Position numbers and translations under genes: made by a program
Assembly (NCBI GenBank): GCA_016787375.1
Contig: JAEUUM010000381.1
Coordinates: 1-9,683 of the forward strand
Direction: 5' to 3'
Origin: Saprospiraceae bacterium
Lineage (GTDB): Bacteria; Bacteroidota; Bacteroidia; Chitinophagales; Saprospiraceae
Length of the DNA stretch: 9,683 nt
Part shown: piece after piece, positions 5,834-9,683 of the stretch
How the letters are laid out: the number at the start of each line of letters is the position of its first letter
Position numbering within the stretch: the stretch's first letter is position 1
The notes under the pieces: generated by a model
Database searches by the model: none
What the model was told of the DNA's origin: nothing
What the model saw: the letters and a program-made list of their open reading frames with translations, nothing else

Positions 5834-8800
5834 ATGAAAAAATGGTACAAAAATCTTAGTATTTTCGTCTTCTTCAGTATGCTTGGTCAAATCCTTTCAG
5901 CTCAGTCTATTGTTCAAGGTGTTGTGCTAGATGATAAAAACGAACCCGCAACGGGTGCAACTGTCTCCCTGGAAGGTACAACTTTGGGCTCAGTGACTGA
6001 TATTGAAGGGAATTTTGTCATAAAAAATGTTCCTCAAAAAAAATATACTCTTAAGATCACCTACCTGGGGTACACAAGTATTAGCCAAGAGATAGACTTA
6101 ACTTCTAACGCAAATTTCAACCAAAAATTCACACTTAAAGAGGATAAAAAACTGTTAGATGAAGTTGTTGTGGTTGGTTACGGTACCCAACGGAAAAGAG
6201 ATTTGATGGGTTCTGTTGGTAAAGTGGGTTCAGAAAAGCTAAATGAGCAAGTTGGAGCAAGTTTTGAAACCGCTCTTCAGGGCAAACTGGCAGGAGTTCA
6301 GTTAACTCAGAGTAGTGGAGCTGCAGCAGGCAACTCCATCATCCGGATCAGAGGTGTTGGTTCAATATCGGCAGGTGGTTTTCCACTGGTTGTCCTGGAT
6401 GGAGTACCCCTTTCACAGGAGAACTTCCTTCAAGGTGAGCGAGGTGGTCAGAACAACAATCCACTTTCCTCGATAAATCCAAATGATATTGAATCAATTT
6501 CAGTTTTAAAGGATGCAGCTTCAACTGCAATATATGGAGCAAGAGGAGGCAATGGAGTAATCTTAATAACCACCAAAAGAGCAAAAGCAGGCAAGCCTTC
6601 TCTGGCTTATTCTGCAAGGGTAGGAATTTCAAGACCTTCACAGGTGTTGCGTGTTCTAAATTCCAATGAGTGGCTTCAAATTCAGCAAGAGGCTTGGGAA
6701 AACGACGGGAATGTAGGAAAATATGTTTTGCCCAAAAATCTTAGCTATAATGACATAAAAGGTATAGATACTGATTGGATTAACGAAACAATTCAAACCG
6801 GATTTAAACATGAACACGATTTGAGCTATCGCTTTGGAAACAACTTCATTAAATCATTTGTTGGTGTTTCTTACTCCAAATCTGACAGCTACCTCAAGGG
6901 TAATTCTTTCGAAAGAGTATCAGGAAGAGGGAATTTTGACATTAACCTTACAAAGAACCTCAAAGCAACCTTAAGTACGTCATTATCCAGAGGATTGGTT
7001 TACAGGGTACCTCAAGCCTGGTCTGGAGGGTTGGGTTTGGCTCAATCGAATGCACTTCCAATTTTCCCAATTTATAAAAACCAATTCCCTATAAATAGTT
7101 CTCAATATGATTCAACAGGTTACTATAACCTGTATGCTAACCCTGTTGCTCAAAGGGAATATACTGATTACAGAACCAGAGAATGGCGTGCTATCAATAG
7201 TTTGAATATTTCTTATTTGCCTTCACAAAACTGGACAATAAGTGTTCAAGGCAATTATGACTATTCATTGCTGGGAGATTATCAACTGGAACAGAAACAA
7301 TGGACAGGAACAACCAATATTGCGAAAGCTTATGAAGGTAAAATAAACAATTTCTCGTCATTTGCAACCGCAGAATACCGTATGCCATTTAACAATAAAA
7401 ACCATGATCTCAGGATACTTGGTGGGGTAGAATATCAAAACTATAACGTAAAAAGAAGAGATTTTGAAATAGATAGTGCTGTCGGTCAAATTTACAATGT
7501 TTCAGAATACAGAAATATGGTGGAAGAAAATTCTCCGTACAGAGACCAGGAAATATGGAGGTTTGCAAGTACTTTCGCCAAAGTAAACTACAACCTAAGC
7601 AACAAATATTTTGCTCAATTGGTGTTCAGAAGAGATGGTTCATCGAAATTTGGTAGAAACAAACGCTTTGCTAATTTCCCTTCCGTCGGTCTTGGATATA
7701 TCATGTCTGAAGAACCGTGGTTTAATAAAAATATTGTCAATTATCTAAAACTAAAAGCCAGTTGGGGACGTTCAGGGAACTCAAATATACCATATAGCGA
7801 ACAATGGGCAACTTTTGATTACTCGGTTCCGGGGCAGGTTAACAACGGATTGTCATACAATGGTTTACCAACATCGGTACAAAGGAAATTTGCAAATCCG
7901 AATCTGAGCTGGGAGGTAGCAACCACAACAGAGGGTGGATTTGATATTGGATTATTTAATGACAGAATATCAGCCGGAGTTACTTACTATTATAAACTAA
8001 CAACAGACGCCCTTTTGAGAATCGCATTACAAGCTTCAACCGGTTTTGAAGATTTGAATTATTATTCCAATGTCGGTAAAATAGAAAACAAAGGACTCGA
8101 ATTTGAATTCACCAGTCGCAACATTACAAACAAAAATTTTAACTGGACAACTGAATTCAATATTGCATTTAACAAAAACAAAGTACTTGATGTGGGTACC
8201 GCCACTCCTGACGCCCTAGATGGAGGTTTTGGTGATATTCGGGTAATAGAAGGCCAACCGGTTGGAACGAACTATATAGTCAGATTTGCAAGAGTGGATG
8301 CTGCAACCGGCAGACCAATATGGCTTGACAAAAATGGCAATGAAACCTTTGTTTACAATGTTGCAGAGGATCGAGTAGCTGTAGGAAATATCTTCCCGGA
8401 TTATATCGGTGGTATCACCAATACTTTCAAATGGAAAGGATTTGACTTAAGCGCATTATTCATTTTTAATGTTGGAGGCAAAATTTATGATGATGCAGCC
8501 AAAAGGCAGTTGGGAGTTATAACGGATGATTGGAATTATTTTCCAGATGTATTCGACAGATGGAGACAAGCCGGTGACAATGCTTCACTTCCAAAATTAA
8601 CCAGAACCATGATAAATTGGGGAGGAAATGATAACCCATTTCAAAACAACTCTTCACTGTGGCTGTACGATGCCACTTTTGCCAGACTCAGAAACTTGAC
8701 AATTGGTTATAATTTTAAGATTAATTCGCCGGTCATTAAAAGTCTGAGAGCTTATTTTACAGGAACAAACCTTCTGTTATTCTCTAAATACAGAGGTTGG

Positions 8801-8923
8801 GACCCTGAAATTGCAAGGGGTAGGGAAAATGAACAACAAAGAAATGTGGGTGGTACAAACATAACGTACCTTACTCCCCCACAGGAAAAATCCTTTGTTT
8901 TTGGAGTGAATGTTGAATTTTAA
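5834..8923 (+). CDS. susC: SusC/RagA family TonB-dependent outer-membrane transporter
   Basis: A 1029-residue TonB-dependent channel that, with its SusD partner, takes up oligosaccharides or similar ligands across the outer membrane using TonB–ExbBD energy. In order: signal peptide 1–23 (cleavage SA|Q), carboxypeptidase-D-like regulatory domain ~27–105 (GVVLDDKNEPATGATVSLEG…GYTS), the SusC TonB-box region LDEVVVVGYG at 108–117, plug domain ~120–248 with GVQLTQSSGAAAGNSIIRIRG, PLVVLDGVPL and the hallmark SVLKDAASTAIYGARGGNGV, then the 22-strand barrel including FRRDGSSKFG and a final FVFGVNVEF beta signal ending in Phe. No STN domain is present, so it is a pure transporter rather than an anti-sigma-linked one. 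I start it at the ATG of 5834; an in-frame TTG at 5798 is part of the -7 promoter box and would add residues before a clean signal peptide. susD follows 19 nt after the stop. The substrate cannot be deduced. Confidence 0.95.
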   Translation: MKKWYKNLSIFVFFSMLGQILSAQSIVQGVVLDDKNEPATGATVSLEGTTLGSVTDIEGNFVIKNVPQKKYTLKITYLGYTSISQEIDLTSNANFNQKFTLKEDKKLLDEVVVVGYGTQRKRDLMGSVGKVGSEKLNEQVGASFETALQGKLAGVQLTQSSGAAAGNSIIRIRGVGSISAGGFPLVVLDGVPLSQENFLQGERGGQNNNPLSSINPNDIESISVLKDAASTAIYGARGGNGVILITTKRAKAGKPSLAYSARVGISRPSQVLRVLNSNEWLQIQQEAWENDGNVGKYVLPKNLSYNDIKGIDTDWINETIQTGFKHEHDLSYRFGNNFIKSFVGVSYSKSDSYLKGNSFERVSGRGNFDINLTKNLKATLSTSLSRGLVYRVPQAWSGGLGLAQSNALPIFPIYKNQFPINSSQYDSTGYYNLYANPVAQREYTDYRTREWRAINSLNISYLPSQNWTISVQGNYDYSLLGDYQLEQKQWTGTTNIAKAYEGKINNFSSFATAEYRMPFNNKNHDLRILGGVEYQNYNVKRRDFEIDSAVGQIYNVSEYRNMVEENSPYRDQEIWRFASTFAKVNYNLSNKYFAQLVFRRDGSSKFGRNKRFANFPSVGLGYIMSEEPWFNKNIVNYLKLKASWGRSGNSNIPYSEQWATFDYSVPGQVNNGLSYNGLPTSVQRKFANPNLSWEVATTTEGGFDIGLFNDRISAGVTYYYKLTTDALLRIALQASTGFEDLNYYSNVGKIENKGLEFEFTSRNITNKNFNWTTEFNIAFNKNKVLDVGTATPDALDGGFGDIRVIEGQPVGTNYIVRFARVDAATGRPIWLDKNGNETFVYNVAEDRVAVGNIFPDYIGGITNTFKWKGFDLSALFIFNVGGKIYDDAAKRQLGVITDDWNYFPDVFDRWRQAGDNASLPKLTRTMINWGGNDNPFQNNSSLWLYDATFARLRNLTIGYNFKINSPVIKSLRAYFTGTNLLLFSKYRGWDPEIARGRENEQQRNVGGTNITYLTPPQEKSFVFGVNVEF

Positions 8924-8942
8924 CAGTCAAATTAATAATAAA

Positions 8943-9683
8943 ATGAAAAATATATTTCGATTTATTCTACTAATTTCATTGAGTTTTACTGCTTGTAATG
9001 ATGATTTTTTGGAATACAAGCCGGATAATGCGTTTACAGCGGAAGACAGAATAGCCAACAAAGCCGATTTGGTAACATATCTGAACGGAATGTATGATGC
9101 ATTAAGTTACAGTTCGACGTTCGGAGGTCAATTTGCTCTGATTTCTGAACTGATGTCTGATGGTGTTGACATGTCAAGAAGTGATAATGGTGATTGGCAG
9201 GCACATTACAGTAGAACAACGGATATCTTTCTTGGTACAACAAGGACAATGATGGAGACCGCTTTCAAAGCAATTGGTCGTGCAAATAATGTTCTTCTTA
9301 ATATGCCAAGAATAACAGATCTTACAGACGAAGAGAGAAAAAGAATAGAAGGAGAATGCAAATTTGTAAGAGGAATGGTACATTTTGAAGTAGTCAGATT
9401 TTTTGGACAGCCATTCGGATATTCTGCAGACAATTCACAACTCGGTATTGCTCCCAGATTAAGCTATGGCACCGAAGTAGTAAACAGGGCAACCGTAGGT
9501 GAAGTATATCAAATTGCCATAAAAGACCTGAAAGAAGCTGCAAGTATGTTACCCGGTACAAATGGAAATTATGCTACATCATGGGCAGCAAAAGCAATGT
9601 TGGCAAAGATTTATTTTCAAATGAATGATTTTCAAAACGCATATGCTTATGCTGATGATGTCATTGAAAATGGAGGATTTGCA
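8943..9683 (+). CDS. susD: SusD/RagB family surface lipoprotein (3' end missing)
   Basis: The frame opens with ATG at 8943, 19 nt after the susC stop, and runs off the window; 247 residues are visible of a usual ~500–600. A lipoprotein signal (MKNIFRFILLISLSFTAC) ends at Cys18. The residues after it, NDDFLE, are acidic and close to the surface-export signal described for Flavobacterium lipoproteins (SDDFE type), so the mature protein should face outward. Family signs are DDFLEYKP near the mature N terminus, NGMYDAL, SELMSDG, the helix GECKFVRGMVHFEVVRFFG, then TVGEVYQIAIKDLKEAASMLP and a TPR-like WAAKAMLAKIYFQMNDFQNAYAYADDVIE. SusD proteins form a hinged lid on SusC and bind substrate. Co-transcription with susC is very likely. 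Confidence 0.95.
   Translation, partial: MKNIFRFILLISLSFTACNDDFLEYKPDNAFTAEDRIANKADLVTYLNGMYDALSYSSTFGGQFALISELMSDGVDMSRSDNGDWQAHYSRTTDIFLGTTRTMMETAFKAIGRANNVLLNMPRITDLTDEERKRIEGECKFVRGMVHFEVVRFFGQPFGYSADNSQLGIAPRLSYGTEVVNRATVGEVYQIAIKDLKEAASMLPGTNGNYATSWAAKAMLAKIYFQMNDFQNAYAYADDVIENGGFA

Noticed and set aside
6348..6641. Leu-rich 97-codon minus-strand frame
   Set aside because: It is the antisense of the SusC plug domain; the Leu runs come from the complement of Gln/Gly/Ser-type codons.
9034..9433. Three overlapping minus-strand frames
   Set aside because: They lie opposite the well-supported susD coding sequence and have no family features.

Overview
The window is AT-rich and comes from a member of the Bacteroidota. 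The lineage markers are a PorP/SprF-type outer-membrane protein, a PorW/SprE-type TPR lipoprotein (both linked to type IX secretion), a SusC/SusD pair, a bactofilin–atpZ gene pair, and promoter boxes of the TAnnTTTG type used by the primary sigma factor of this phylum. Family or genus cannot be fixed from the sequence alone.

Left part (1–3202): the 3' part of a PorW/SprE-like gene runs on the + strand to 1635. It converges, with a 23-nt gap, on a tightly packed minus-strand cluster read in the order bactofilin (3202–2762), AtpZ-like protein (2772–2542), four-helix AtpI-like membrane protein (2538–2140) and a biotinyl-carrier protein (from 2147 or 2171 to 1659). Genes in this cluster overlap or are separated by 3 nt, so they probably form one transcript. 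It looks like the piece that often stands before the F0 genes of ATP synthase, but here atpB does not follow.

Middle part (3203–4883): a monocistronic porP/sprF-like gene on the minus strand ends in a strong 15-bp hairpin terminator with a U tract. A 464-nt spacer separates it from the divergent gene to its right. The spacer holds candidate promoters for both directions and a small C-rich island with an inverted repeat.

Right part (4884–9683): a NUDIX-domain/winged-helix regulator with a degenerate Nudix box is followed, on the same strand, by susC and the 5' part of susD. The promoters of the regulator gene and of susC each carry a GTGT-N7-ACACT inverted repeat placed on the core promoter. 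This suggests that the regulator represses itself and the SusCD nutrient-uptake locus and is relieved by a small ligand, probably a sugar or sugar derivative. SusC (TonB-dependent channel) and SusD (surface substrate-binding lipoprotein) would together import an oligosaccharide or similar polymer fragment. No degrading enzyme is visible in the window, so the substrate is unknown.

Nothing here is plainly a new defence or mobile system. The most testable new point is the paired operator candidate.
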